64,000 nucleotides of DNA from Volutella citrinella (GCA_034401135.1 JAWZSP010000006.1:3844001-3908000); one strand, 5' to 3'; shown: positions 47,482 to 59,610, numbered from the stretch's first letter. The notes: generated by a model from the letters alone, not told the origin. Program-made: numbers and translations.

Positions 47482-48105
47482 ATGCAACTACCCTACATCG
47501 CCGTGCTGGGACTCTCTGTCGCGTTCGCTGCAGTCATCCCAACACCCGCAGCTCCAACCACAACCGCATTTCCCACTCTAAATCTGACCGGATACCCTCC
47601 CCCGTGTGCCTTTCCTACAGGGAAAGCTCCCAACTCTTCCGCTATATCGACGCCGCCGGCAATCTTCTTCACCTCTCCGCCTCATTCATGTTCTATGCCC
47701 ATGTTCATCACATACACGGTGAAGCCCCCGACCGCTACCCGGACGACAACCCCGAAGCCCGGAAAGACACCGGTCGGAGCCCCAGGGACCGTGTCCACCC
47801 CCTGTGCTGGCGACTTCAGAGTCAAGGCGCAGCAATCGAGCCCGCCGACCTACGTACCTGTCGTGACAGCTGCCCCGGACCAGAACCAGGCGCTGGCCCG
47901 CCAGGGATACACCCAGACGACGTATTATTCCTGCCGCACGCGAGACGGTGCAGAGCGCTGCGGCTGGTTCATTCCGGTGATGAAGCTCGAAGGCGGGCCG
48001 AAAAACAACGGGGACCAATCCTCAGTGGCGAGCTTGGGGAAACGGCTCGACTGGTGCTGGCTCGCCGCGGCGGCGGTGGCAAGCACGGCGTGGGCGGTGA
48101 TGTGA
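47482..48105 (+). CDS. Small secreted Pro/Thr-rich protein, possibly GPI-anchored
   Basis: Single exon, 207 aa, not recognised. An N-terminal signal peptide (MQLPYIAVLGLSVAFAA) is followed by a Pro/Thr/Ser-rich region to about residue 115 that is likely O-glycosylated. A more compact segment with TTYYSCRTRDGAERCGWFIP follows. The hydrophobic C-terminus LAAAAVASTAWAVM is a plausible GPI-attachment signal. Six cysteines are scattered through the chain. A 214-codon ORF in another plus frame overlaps it almost fully (47469-48113) but has no signal peptide and an Arg/His-rich composition, so I prefer this frame. A cell-surface location is inferred. It could be lineage-specific. Confidence 0.6.
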   Translation: MQLPYIAVLGLSVAFAAVIPTPAAPTTTAFPTLNLTGYPPPCAFPTGKAPNSSAISTPPAIFFTSPPHSCSMPMFITYTVKPPTATRTTTPKPGKTPVGAPGTVSTPCAGDFRVKAQQSSPPTYVPVVTAAPDQNQALARQGYTQTTYYSCRTRDGAERCGWFIPVMKLEGGPKNNGDQSSVASLGKRLDWCWLAAAAVASTAWAVM

Positions 48106-48651
48106 ACAGTTGACCACCCCGAGGTAGTCATGGATAGGAAATGAGAAAATGCGAAATGAACTGGACGATGGGCTAGAAATGCGTATCAGATTGGCGTTGC
48201 GGGCGTTGTCGTTTATATCCTTGGATGTCGAGATCTATTGTTAGCTGCTGGTCAGCAAGGCCATGCCCGACATCGTGACGTTTGTTCATAGAAACCGTGG
48301 CTTAGTACAGCCTGTCAAACAAGAGACAAGTTGCCTCAAATTTAATGCTTCTCGTCACCATTCACAAGACATGATGCGCTCAGGACAGGGAGAGGGTTGC
48401 CGCCAGTGACGTGATGTAGTATAATTTTTTGGTCCGCAGCCCGAAACACCTTTGATTTCATGCTAGTGTATTGAGGAAAGATCATGAAAGCCAAGCCCTC
48501 ACGCCCCCTCGCCGAGTCCAGGGTTCCGTCGGCAGGTCCTCCCTCACAGCACACCCGCTGTGCTGTGGCCGTGGACGACGGCGCCGACTCCGACGCAGAA
48601 TGCACAATACCACAGCTCCCCCACCAACCCGAGGATATACAAAGACATCGC
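48106..48651. other. 3' intergenic region between convergent genes
   Basis: It holds the 3' flanks of the small secreted protein and eS24 genes. The minus-strand ORF that runs through it from the eS24 region is translated intron and 3' flank, not a separate gene. Confidence 0.6.
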
Positions 48652-49542
48652 TTATTTCTCCTTCTTCGCCTTGGCACCCTTGACCTTTGCTGTGCCACGG
48701 AGTGTCTTTTGTCGGTTCTTGCGCTGCTTGCCTGTAGGGTGGGAAATTCCATGTTAGCGGCCAGATCCTCAGACAACAAATTCCCCGCACCACCACATCG
48801 CTGACACGAGAGCATCAAGGCTTTCGTTGCCGTCGTCGTGGTGGTACCGCAGGGGGCGATGCAACAAATGGGGGTGTACGCACGCTGCTGTCGGGAGGCA
48901 CGCTCCAGCTTGGTGTCGAGTCCAACACGCACCAATCGGTACTTGGGCTCGAACTTCTTCATGGCCTCGGGGGAGTCATAGACGAGAGCGAAGCCGGTGG
49001 TCTTGCCGCCACCGAACTGGGTTCGCAGACCGAAGACGGAGATCTGGTCCTTCTGGGCCTTGTAGAGAGAGCCGAGCTTCTCACGGAGCTCCTCCTTGGA
49101 GATGTTGGCGCGGTTGGGGTGGAGGATGTCCCTGTTCATCGCAAACACGATCAGTCCAAAAGTTCTGCTTACGCGGCTGATGATTGCTCCCTCCCCGGGG
49201 GGTCCGTTGCCCGACAAAGAAGAAGTCTTCGTCGACATTCTCCGTCCAATCCATCCATGAATTCCTCGGGGCCAGCAGGCGGCGTGATTCCTTCGACGGC
49301 GCGAGACGCAGCACGGCGCGCATTCATCCCCGCCTGCTGCCGTCCCCCATGGACAGACTGGATTGAGAAGTCGGGACGAAATAATTTCTTCGGTGTGCGG
49401 GCGGCGCGGGGGAGGTTGCTGCAATCATCAAAACCAAACATCAAGGGCCTATCACTCACACGACCATCTGCCTGCGGCCCAGCAGAGGGTTGCGGATGAA
49501 CTTGCGGGTTCGGAGGGTGACGGGGCTGTCGTTGTCCGCCAT
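48652..49542 (-). CDS. 40S ribosomal protein eS24 (RPS24)
   Basis: Three exons: 49542-49460, 49131-48884 and 48731-48652, with introns of 328 bp (GTGAGT...AACAG) and 152 bp (GTGCGT...TACAG); 136 aa, the usual length for the family. It is a structural protein of the small subunit needed for 18S rRNA processing. The chain runs from [20 protein letters not shown] through [52 protein letters not shown] and YRLVRVGLD to the basic tail [12 protein letters not shown]...KAKKEK. Both junctions fall inside conserved runs and are secure. Long introns are common in fungal ribosomal protein genes. I looked in the 328-bp intron for a C/D snoRNA: box-like TGATGA and CTGA exist but are too far apart to convince. 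Confidence 0.96.
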
Positions 49543-50148
49543 ATTTGCGATGGTTGTCGATGGTCTCTGGGTGGTTGACGGGCGAGAGACTGGGCGTGGT
49601 GGGATACGAAAGTCGTAGTTGAAGTTCTCGCGCGGGCGAAACTAGGCAGAGGGCAGCGAAAATTCCGATTACCGTGTCGCTTAATTGGGTCCAACCCTAA
49701 CTCCACCCAATCTGTGCGCTGGGATTCGACTGTTGCCCCGTTTCTAAGGCCGCAACGCACAATTGCGGCCAGGGCTTTTTGAAAAGTCACGTGCAAAACG
49801 GGCCTAGGCATGACCCCCACCTCCTCCTGCCCACCCCTTCGATTTTTTGCAGGTGTGGGTTGGCCCGAATCGGGAGAGCTTCGGCTATCGTGCTCGTCAC
49901 TTGGTAAATTGTTGGTGAGGATTTTAGTCCGGGCTGGCAACTGGAAGTGAGGAGCTGCTCGCTTACACGCTGCTGACAAGGTGGAGTGTTCTAGAGCTTC
50001 GCCCAATGGCAGATATTATGTGACTGCAGACCTGTTGTTACATCATGGGACGTCTATCTTGTTGCTCGATATAATTCACGAGACAACTCAAATACATCAC
50101 CCGGTTTCATTCTCTCAGCAGCGCATATTTATTTCATCGCAATACACA
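49543..50148. promoter_or_regulatory. Bidirectional promoter, eS24 and Efm3-type methyltransferase
   Basis: This 606-bp spacer separates two divergent translation genes. AACCCTAA at 49693-49700 matches the Tbf1 (telomere-repeat-like) consensus. TCACGTG at 49787-49793 contains the Cbf1 E-box. Tbf1 plus Cbf1 control of ribosomal protein genes is known from Candida albicans; its use here is inference from the motifs. Confidence 0.65.
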
Positions 50149-51233
50149 ATGTCGCTTCCGTGGGCCAGACAGGTGAACCGGTTTTGTCGCCAATATCTCC
50201 AGCTCGAGCGCGAGTTGGACTACCCAGAGTCCTCGATTCTCAAGATCGCGGAGGTGCAGGATGCTCTGTTTTCGAAGTTGTTTGCTGATGGGGCGATTCG
50301 ATATGGACCGCCTTTGCGCTACAAACTAAGAGTCCTCAAGGAACTCATGTCCCGCATCGAGGCCAGCATTGATGACTGGGACGAATATGTGAGCACAACC
50401 TTGTTGCCCACTACTGCACATCATATTCTAACTCTCTCCAGGGAGTCTCTGATGACTTAATGTCAGCCCTCTCTATACTACTCGCCTCATCAATCCCCGA
50501 TGAGGCCAACTCAGCACAGCAAAAGAGCTATGTCACATACAGCCTATCAGACCTCAATCAAGACACCACTGCTGGAGACGCAGTGGAGGAACCTCACATC
50601 ACCATCCTCGAGAGCCGCTCCCTGATCTCGGCGGCAGGAACCACGGGGCTACGGACCTGGGAGGCTGCTCTGCATCTGGGGTCTTACCTCTCTCGAAACC
50701 CATCGATTGTCAAGGATAAGCGCATCCTGGAGTTGGGAGCCGGTACTGGGTATCTCTCCATGGTCTGCGCAAACTTTCTTGGTGCTACCCATGTCGTCGC
50801 GTCGGACGGCTCCGACGATGTCATCAATAACCTACCCGAGAGCCTCTTCCTCAACAACCTACAAGACTTGGCAAAGGTGGTTCTAATGGAAGTCAAATGG
50901 GGGCATGCACTGCTTGGGACGGAGGAGGAGAAGTGGAACGGCGGGCGACCAGTCGACGTCGTCCTCGGCGCAGACATCACCTACGACGATCGGGTGATAC
51001 CGTCGCTGGTTGGGACCATTCTCGAAGTCTTTACGCTGCACCCGGCCGTCGAGGTGTACATTGCCGCGACCCAGCGCAACGAGAAGACCTTCCAGGTGTT
51101 CCTTGACAAATGCCACGGCCACGGGCTCGCCGTCACCGATGTCGATTTTCCCGTCCCCTCCCGAGCCGACCAAGAGGGTCCTTTCTACAACGACAAGGTC
51201 GCTATCCGAATCTGCAAGGTCTCGAAGTCGTGA
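50149..51233 (+). CDS. eEF2 lysine methyltransferase, FAM86/Efm3 type
   Basis: Exons 50149-50388 and 50442-51233, with a 53-bp intron (GTGAGC...CTCCAG); 343 aa. The family trimethylates a lysine of elongation factor 2 near diphthamide. Residues 1-80 match the FAM86 N-terminal helical domain. The seven-beta-strand methyltransferase follows: TTGLRTWEAALHL (147-159), motif I ILELGAGTGYLS (175-186), motif II VVASDGS (198-204) and the post-motif VVLGADITYDD (254-263), equivalent to the DVTYD of this group. Without the splice the two halves read as separate ORFs. The substrate is inferred from the N-terminal domain; other family-16 methyltransferases share the core. It is divergent from eS24. Confidence 0.9.
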
Positions 51234-54200
51234 CACACAAACGCAGATGGGGTGAACCCGGCTCCGAAGGGGGGTCAGCTGTTCCTGGCGGGATGATCTA
51301 GCCCTTGTACTTGGTCTAGCCAATTGCGCCACGAATAGGAGCGTCAACATTCCAATCAACGACTCAGTCTCAGGAGCTATTCGTCTCGGCCACCTAGCAA
51401 TCAGAGTCAAGCACCAATCAAAGACTCGACGTGCCATCCGCACAGCCGTCCCAAACTCTAGTAACGATGGTTTGTTGCCATCAGCTCTTAGGGGTCCATT
51501 GGTGGCTACCCTAAAACATCGAGGGCTTGGTATCGCCAGCAGGCCCCGCGAGATCGTGACGGGCGCGGCCCCATAAGCCATCTCCAGTCTAGATTCCCCC
51601 CCGCCCGCTGCGGGAGGCCCAGACTCCTGGCGTAGGGGTGGTTTCAAACTCTTGCGCAGGTGATGCGGGAGGTTGCGTGTTGGTCACATTGTTGGGACGC
51701 GACGAGTTTGGACATCACACCACGGGTCCTGATCGTCACATTCTTTGGGTGGGATTAACCTGATGCGTGGTAAAACTAAAACCACCAGCTGAAAGAATAT
51801 GTGTCCGCTTAGAAGCGAGTTAATTGACTGATCCATGGACGCCTAGAGAATCTGGCACCATTACGGAGGAACTGCAACTTCGTCAAACCGCTTTCCGACA
51901 ACGGGAACAACGTTGACAGTAATCAATTCCGGACATGCCCAGAGCTGGTCGCTTTATGCTGACTGTAGCAACCCCGTGCCTTTCGGGAGGCGGCAGGCTT
52001 TTCTTCCCAACCGAACGAGGGCGGATGGCGTCGCGGGACATCGATCCCGTCTGATTATTGGTTTTAGCCCACTTGACAGGAAACGTGGGGTAGCATCATG
52101 AAGTCATGGAACCAACAGCGAAGGGAGAGCCATTTCCGTCAGGTGGGGTGCACGCGACATTTGGTCGAGAACAAACGATGATCAATCTTGGCCGTGACGA
52201 TCTATCTGGGCGATGTGACCTGTAGGGCATTTGTGCATTGGCGGGCTGTAAGGTACTGGGCTGGTTAGGCGCTTCGAGATCGGCGATGGACTGGTTGAAG
52301 GTGGTGTTGTTTTGGTGGCATGGTCAAATCAGCGGTTCAACACTGTGGGGAGGATCTTCAATGCCAACAAATGCAGTACGTAGGATATTCTCATGATATC
52401 TCGCAGACCTCCGTAGTCTTGGTAGTGACCAAGACTTGTGACGCGCGAGCCATGATTGTGCAGTCACCATCGCCAGACCTTGGATTGGCCCACCATTCGT
52501 CATTGTAGTGTGAGTAATGATGTTGATGGCGTAATATAGCACGTCGACCTGCGACCAGCCGTACTTAGCCGTCCATCCTTTGACAATTAGGCTCATTGGC
52601 AGCAGGATATCAGGTTATCGGCAGTGTGGAGTCGGGGCAGCTGTCGCTAGTGTTCTCCTACATTGGCACCAGGCGCTACGTCTGAAAGGGCTGACGAGGC
52701 GTGGTATCCGTTATCACATCATCAATGCAGCTGTGAGCAGAGCAGGCAGTGCGTACAGCTGACTACGGGCGGACACTGTGGGGTGAAACATGCCATGGCA
52801 TGTCCAGCTCTCGAGGATCAACTCGAGGATCAAGCAGATGAGACTGGAAATAGGTCCGTGAGGTAATTGGAGGAGTGTATGACGGAAACCATTTGACCAG
52901 TGGACCAGACCTGTGGGCGATGTGTCGACAGCGGATCCCTGTCCGGCAATTTTGGGGCGGGATTTCATCATAGCCACCAGCCTGGGAGACGACCAAAAAA
53001 AAGGATCGTTGGGGCGGGAGGAGCAGAAACATCCATTGCGTTTCGGAGTTGCAACGGCATTGGCGAGGAGCACGGGGAGCGTTGGCGGTAGTATCAATTG
53101 CGACGGGGTGTTTGCGCAGAGAGAATGGCGATCAGTCATTAGGCGAACCAGGACCAAAAGCCAGAATGGGGAAACTGCCCGTCCCGGGTTTTGTGGGTGC
53201 AGCTGCATGGCGGCGGTAACGGCCTGTGATCCACACAACGCAAGGTTGATTGAAAGTTGAAACCCAATCAGTTCTCAACTGGCGACGGTACGCGTGGGAA
53301 CTGCTGGCTACATTTTACGGGTGCGGGTTTTCGAAAAGGCACAGAGACTGGAAGATGGAAGACCGTGCGGACAATTTCATACCAATGTGGCCTGGCTGAT
53401 CTCCATTACATGTGGCCCAAACACCAAATGAGACGGAGGAGTTGAGGCCGGGGGACAGATCCCAGGCGGCCCGCTACAATTTCCCCGGATATCAGTGGGC
53501 GACTTGCGAGGCCGGACGGCAGTCTACCCATTACAGACACGGTCCTCCGTTGCAAGGGTCGTGGCCGACACAGCTGCTCAGTACAGAGCACGCGGGAATG
53601 GGCCTGGCGGAGGGGAGCCGGGGCAGAGTGGATATGCGAGCCGGTAAAGTGCTGTGAGTAGTGTTGTGACGCTGGAACGCTGCCATCACATACAGTAGTG
53701 CACGTACAGGTATGTCCATGTGGTAGCCGGACAGGCATTGCAGAGGAGACGACACGAGCGGAGCGCCAACAAGGGCCCCATGGGGCACGAGGATGCACAA
53801 TGATGCACAAACTGCGAAACGGGCCCATCATGGGATTGCAGACCACGCCCGGCGCACTGGAGAGCTCCAGCTGGGGCAGCAGCTCATCACACCACGGACA
53901 GTTCGAACTCTATCAAGCTCTGCTTCCTGGCTGCCCTTTTGGGCACAGGAGGGGAGCGGGTGGTGTGGGAGCTAATGCCCGGCTTTGCCAATCGCCCTGG
54001 GTGCCGACTGCTAGTGGCCTCGTAAGCCGTGTGTGTGTGACTGTGTGTGTGTCTCAGCCCAATCCACGGTGACGGGGCCTAGCTGCAGGCGAGCCAGGGG
54101 GGCAAAAAGCGCACGCAGGGTTTCTTATCGGCAGCTTCCCTTTGCCTGAGCGGGTGGAATCTTTCTTGGCTTACTTGGAAGGTCCCAGGCATGCTTGGCA

Positions 54201-56468
54201 CCCTGCAGGTTGTTCTGGAGAGGAATTGGGTTTTGATGGAGGCGGGTGCCAAACTGGGAGTCGTACCAGCGAGTGACGGATAGACGCACCAGCAGAAGAA
54301 TGTTACCAAGCAAACCGCCCAGGACAGCCTACCATAATCCGGTTAAGAAGTTGGGGTAGCCAAAATCTTATTCTGGCTGCTGCATCATCACACGTCGCTG
54401 TGATGCACCAGCTTGCTGGTCAGACCAGCGCCAACAAACAGCACCATTGTCGGCGCTACGATAGCACCGGGCGATTACGAAGCTGCCCGGCCATTGTGAG
54501 AAACTCGGCCGTGGCACCAATGCAGCATCGTGACATTGGGCCATGCAGCAACTCCAATAGAGGGCCACGCCATTGCCACCCTCGTAGCGCTTGGCGACTG
54601 CTGCAGCCCAGCAAGCAACCTAACCGTGCCGCATCGAGAGGGTGCCAGCCGCCAGCAATTGCCTGACCGGCTGCACCGGGTCGTAATAGGCAGCCCGTCC
54701 TGCCCTGTATTTCATGCGGTGGCCCTGCCGCACAGCGCCGCTACAGCTCCCAGCAGCCCTCTACAGCAGCCCCCCTCAGCGGCTCGCACAGCAACCGAGC
54801 CCGCTATTGCTGCTGGAGGGCACCCCGTAGCCAGCGGGTGCTGCCACGGGGGAGGGTGGGAGTGCATCTGCTGCGTCTGGGAACAGCTGCACGTGGTCAG
54901 GTGCTGCGTCTTGCCCGCCTGTACGGTATGGCGCCTGCCACTGGTCACCCCTGGTGGTCGAGTTGGGTACCTCAGTACCTGGCACCAGCCCGGATCGGGG
55001 CACCACAGACGGACCCGACGCCTCCCGTCGTCGCCCATCGCCGTCGGGGTCCCCCGAGAGACTCCATCCAGATTTGCGGGAAGGGACCGCGGGAATTCCC
55101 AAGGCTGCGCCATTCAAGCTGCGCAGAGGCGCCCAGAGGCTTCCCGGAGACGGCTTTTTGACGAGGGCCTGGATTTTCCCGATGGGAGGCGTCCGCCACA
55201 AGCGGGGAGGCACGATTGCTCCAGGTCTTTGTTGGTCTCGAAGGACGAGTTGGTCGGAATGGGCATAATGCCGTGAGAGTCCGCGAAGTGGACAGAGATG
55301 GATGGAACCGGGAAGCAGAGGCCAGATGATGAGGGCCGAGGCTGCGAGCGAGGAGACCTCGTATAGTATTACTATTTCCACCCAATTTTTCCCTTTCCAA
55401 CACGATATCCGCCCCATTCTCGTTCCCAATTTGTAAAGTCACGATAGCCGCGTAGTCAGCGGGCGGATGTATCGCCGGGAAGCCAGTCGTTTCTGCACCG
55501 GCCGGCTGTGCATTGTACGAGGACCAGAATGGACGTCTCCCAGCGCCGGTGGGTGCCAATGTGCCAATCAGGAAGGCATCGGGGGAGCGAGCAACCGGCC
55601 CACCCTCGCAAGGGTTCCACCCCAGCCAGCGCTATATTTACTGACATTCGCGGCAGTCAGTCTTTGAAAGCCCAGTGGAGGCCAGCCAAGCAAGTGATGC
55701 TCCACTAGCGGGAACGCAGGTGATGCTGCGAAGGACAGTGCCATGGCTAACCGTGCGGGCGCGCTTCTCCTCCTCCACTTTTCTACTGCTGTTGTTGCTC
55801 TTCAGCCACGGGGGCCGGGAATTGATGAAGGGCTGACACTCGACCTTCCCCCCTCCCCTTCCTCCTCCCAGATATAGTAGTTAGGAAGACAAAAAAAGAA
55901 GAGCACGCACTGGGCAATCTGTGCCACGTCAAATCAGAGTCCCACAGCAACCGCGAGCAATCTACCGGGTGCCAATAATTCCAATCGACAGGGTGGCAGC
56001 CAGCCAACCAACCCTATCCCATCCCCTGCGTGACGGCGCCTTTGCCTTCTGGACTGGAGCCCGAATCAAGAAAGTCCATGACGCTAAAAAAACCATGGCG
56101 TTCCTCATCGATGGGCCCCACCCGAAGCTTGTGTGGGCAAGCAAGGCAGTGGGTGGGTGGGCGAGTTGCCAAGTGGGTGTGGATGTTGGCATGGATAGAT
56201 CAGAGTGGGCGGTGGGCGGTGATTAGGGATTAGTGGGCTCTCCCATCCATCCCACCCCCCTGGCCGTTCGCTCGAGGCACGGATGCTACCTCTGCCTTTG
56301 ACCGTCTGTGCCACCATTCTTCTTGCGTGCCCCGTGCTGACTCGCCGCTGGACCTTCATTTCCCAGGGGGTGTGCGGTGCGTTTGTCAGTGGCTCTCTCA
56401 GCGTCCTCGTAATACCTGCTGCTGCAAGAACCATCCTGCCATCAGTCCCCTCCACACGCTGACCGGGG
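51234..56468. other. Gene-free stretch, 5.2 kb
   Basis: No gene is supported. Numerous ORFs up to 248 codons (for example plus 54530-55276 against minus 54776-55429) overlap on opposite strands with biased but motif-free translations. A GT microsatellite lies near 54028-54053. I saw no transposon terminal repeats or tRNA. Confidence 0.55.
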
Positions 56469-56515
56469 CCAATTGCCACCCCTCCCCCCCCCGATGCCAG
56501 CTCGATCGTATATAT
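56469..56515 (+). promoter_or_regulatory. CCAAT box and TATA element
   Basis: CCAAT at 56469-56473 and TATATAT at 56509-56515 are 40 bp apart in a C-rich context. The next supported gene starts at 57030, so either the leader is about 480 nt long or an intron lies in it. Confidence 0.5.
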
Positions 56516-57029
56516 CACCGCCAACATCCCCCCCCTTCCCCAGAATCCATTACATTGCTTCCATACAACGCCAGATACGACCGATTCAAAGGCAATCTCG
56601 CCGTGCTTTTGCATTCTTACACAGCCTACTACTGCAATCCGCCTCCCCATCACTCCTGCCGAGCATCGACACTTGCCCCCCGTCGGCGACAGATACTCCC
56701 CACACACGTTCCTCGTAGCAGTGTGCAGATTGGCCCAACTCGAGGCATCCCCGGAACCACCTCAATATAGCCGGTTACCACGACTTTGTTTTTGGACTCC
56801 TTGACTACACCCCAAACCGTAGTCGACAACACCGCTTCCCGTCTCTCTTGTTGACAACCGGACCTCTCCTCTATACTCACTGCTTCCGATGGTCTCGTCA
56901 TTAGACGTGAGACCCCATCTCTTCGCTTCACAAAGACGACCGTCACAACCGGACTGCATATCAACAATAGTAGAGAGCTACTGCGCGAACCACACCTGCC
57001 ACAGCTCGAGCACCTTGCCAGCAACAAAA

Positions 57030-57545
57030 ATGGCCGCCCAAAACTATAGCTTCGCCCTGCAGCAGTATATGCTGCTTCACGAAGAGCACCAATTCCTCAG
57101 CAACCACCTCGACCAAGTCCGCCCACAGCTCATCTCTGTGGCCTCCTCCCGCTCTCTCCACTCATCACCTTCGACCTCGCCTACCCGCTCCTCTTCGGCC
57201 TCGTCGCTATCCTCCGTCCCCACCTCGCCCTCAAGGCGACACAGCCGCAGCGGCGAGCGCCGTCCCCGCCAGCGAACGCACGCGCGGTGCAGTGGCTGGG
57301 ATGACGGCCACCGCGGTAGCGAGCTTAGTACTATTCCTGACGAGGACACCATCTGCGAGATCTCGGCCGAGGAAGAGCGCCTTTACGACGTCAACGAAAG
57401 CATCAAGCGCGCCCTGACCGAACTGCTCAACTGTAGCACCGTCCGCAGCGACGCGTCGTTGCGCATGTGGGTGCAAGCCCGCCTCATGGAGACGGAGAAG
57501 GAGCTGCGCATGGGACGCCGGCGTCGCAGCAATGGCACCGAATAG
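57030..57545 (+). CDS. Conserved fungal protein of unknown function
   Basis: Single exon, 171 aa, no known domain. The N-terminus (about 1-35) is helical and Gln/His/Leu-rich (SFALQQYMLLHEEHQFLSNHL). A Ser/Arg-rich disordered middle follows (RSSSASSLSSVPTSPSRRHSRSGERR). The conserved-looking part is 110-165: TIPDEDTICEISAEEERLYDVNESIKRALTELLNC and RMWVQARLMETEKELRMGRRRR. That acidic-then-helical end resembles uncharacterised proteins of other Sordariomycetes as far as I recall. The start at 57030 has an AAAATGG context; an in-frame upstream Met at 56889 would add leader-like residues. The 3' side carries simple repeats. Confidence 0.75.
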   Translation: MAAQNYSFALQQYMLLHEEHQFLSNHLDQVRPQLISVASSRSLHSSPSTSPTRSSSASSLSSVPTSPSRRHSRSGERRPRQRTHARCSGWDDGHRGSELSTIPDEDTICEISAEEERLYDVNESIKRALTELLNCSTVRSDASLRMWVQARLMETEKELRMGRRRRSNGTE

Positions 57546-57930
57546 AGGGAAGCGCCCCTATTCGCCAGCCTGTCGACTCAAGTCTATAATCACCAGCGCA
57601 TCCTTCTTCAACTCTTCTTAATTCAACCAACTACCTTCTATGCACATAATTTGCAAGCGCCTTCGAGAGCATCGGCAGAGGGCATTTTCCTGGCGCCGAC
57701 AGGGGAGACATGGTCTCAGCCAAGAGCATCCAGACCTCGGGAGGCTTGATCGCGACTGAGCCCGATCCCCTCCTCGACACAACTGGCATTTCTTCATACA
57801 CAATGGGTGTAACTACTACTTTGGGAAAGGCGAGAGCGTTTATTCATACGGCACAAAATTTAAGTTTTACGGGGTCACTTTTGGGAGAAAGGAACGAAAC
57901 GGGACACCCTACCCCGGAGGGCCTGGGGCA

Positions 57931-57957
57931 TTGGGTTTTGGGTTTTGGGTTTTGGGT
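57931..57957. repeat. TTTTGGG tandem array
   Basis: TTGGG is followed by three perfect TTTTGGG units. The unit resembles but is not the canonical fungal telomere repeat TTAGGG. Confidence 0.9.
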
Positions 57958-58157
57958 ATGTCAAATGGGTTCGCATGGCATAGCGTTGCATACTTTATTC
58001 TGGGTTTGCCTTTGGCATACATTCTTGGACGTTTGCTTTTCTGGGGAACCCCCGGAAAACACGGCTCTGGCGAAGCGTCGTTTTGGCCCCCGGAAGTCTG
58101 CTCGGGGGCATTTACCATTTACCTTTCTTGGTAGCATAACGGCACAAATGCCAACTT

Positions 58158-58192
58158 GAAGAAGGAAGAAGGAAGAAGAAGAAGAAGAAGAA
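58158..58192. repeat. GAA/GGAAGAA microsatellite
   Basis: This purine-only tract consists of GAA units, with two GGAAGAA interruptions at its left end. Confidence 0.9.
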
Positions 58193-59610
58193 ATTGAACT
58201 ACACCCCACGTTGGGTCCAACAACAAAAGACGGTGCCCTGTCCCTGTGTTTCTGTTTGTCGTGTCCATGTCTCACGTCTATTACATGTATCTTGGTTGTT
58301 CTCCTCACCACTTCCCCTTGATGATGCGGCCCTGGTTACAAACTCATAGTCCGAACCGATAGCTTTCAAGCATCACCCCAGGAAAGCCCACTTCTCGTTG
58401 ACCTCTATGGGATCTCCCAAGGCTGGCGCTTCATTGCGAAGGACACGAGCCCAGGAGATTAGCCCTGAGTCTGACTGTCAGTGCGCTATCAAGGACACCC
58501 AAGACAGGGCGGGGGCTTCCCGATTAGGGAAATGAGAATCATTTCGCATCCTGACTGGGCCCCTGCTGCTGGCGCGTGGGTGACCACCACAACACCGCTG
58601 GCGTAGGGAGGAACACTTCTGGTGCAAGCGCCCGTTTTTATTGTGGGAGAGCCTGTTTATTGGCGCACCGCCATCTGGAAATTCGATTTCGCTTCTGACC
58701 GAGCGGTTAATTATTCCAACGACCTCCCCCCTTGGACATTGGCACAAGGGCCATCTCGATAAATTTATTAATTTCACAGACTCAGATTGACACAAAAGCA
58801 ACACTGCATCCAAGCCTCCTAATTATCAACGCCCTGTGTCTTATCTCCAGGCGCGATAACGCAATCACGAGAACTGAGTCTGGCTGGAGTTGTCGAGGAG
58901 GCACGGCTGTCTGCACTGCTTGACAACGAGGACACCGACCTGGCTGATTAGGAGAGAATATCCCTGCGTTTACTAGTCTCCTTGACACATTTACGTGCGA
59001 ATGAATGTATGTTACGGCGCTACCCAAAAAGACAACGAAAGAGGCATGATTGCGAATCGTGACGAAAGCACGATATGTGCTTGTCGTCTCCCGCCCCTAG
59101 CTCTCTGGGATTCCCCCTCCATTTATCCATTGTCCATTTGGGATGGCTTCCCAGATTGGTGAGAGGCGTCGAACTGACGCTCGGGCTTATCAAGCTCAGA
59201 CTCTCAGTGTGCTAAAGGTCTGGTTTGAAGCCACGGAGTGTGGGGTGTCAACTCAGGAATGTGCGTTGTTGCTGATAAGCTCGGCTGTGCATATCTTCTC
59301 TCAATCGAGCCACAAGTTGAGCGCCACAGAGAAGCTCCAGTTTCGCGCTCCTGGGTCCACACCCGTCAATGGGGCTGCGCCACAGCCCGAGCTGGGGCTG
59401 CTTAGCTGAGCCACGGCCTTCGTCGCTGATGACGACAAATTTCAAGTCGTCTGTGGCGCATGATAATTTGACGTCGTCGCATCGAGCAGGCTGAAGCTGT
59501 AGCCTCGTCTACACAACACACTCTCATTACACTTGCTGGACAGCTTCTTTGGCGGCGCGTGGCAATCGGACATATATACCCGCGCGTGATACCACGCATT
59601 GGACTAAGCC

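Larger units (their letters stand above)
57546..59610. other. Intergenic region, 2.1 kb, with simple repeats
   Basis: It contains a TTTTGGG tandem array (57931-57957), a GAA-rich tract (58158-58192), and the promoter of the cyclophilin gene with TATATA near 59571-59577. Short ORFs on both strands are not supported. Confidence 0.55.

Noticed and set aside
54530..55429. Long ORFs on both strands (248 and 217 codons)
   Set aside because: Mutually overlapping, Cys/Pro/His/Arg-rich and motif-free. There is no basis to choose either.
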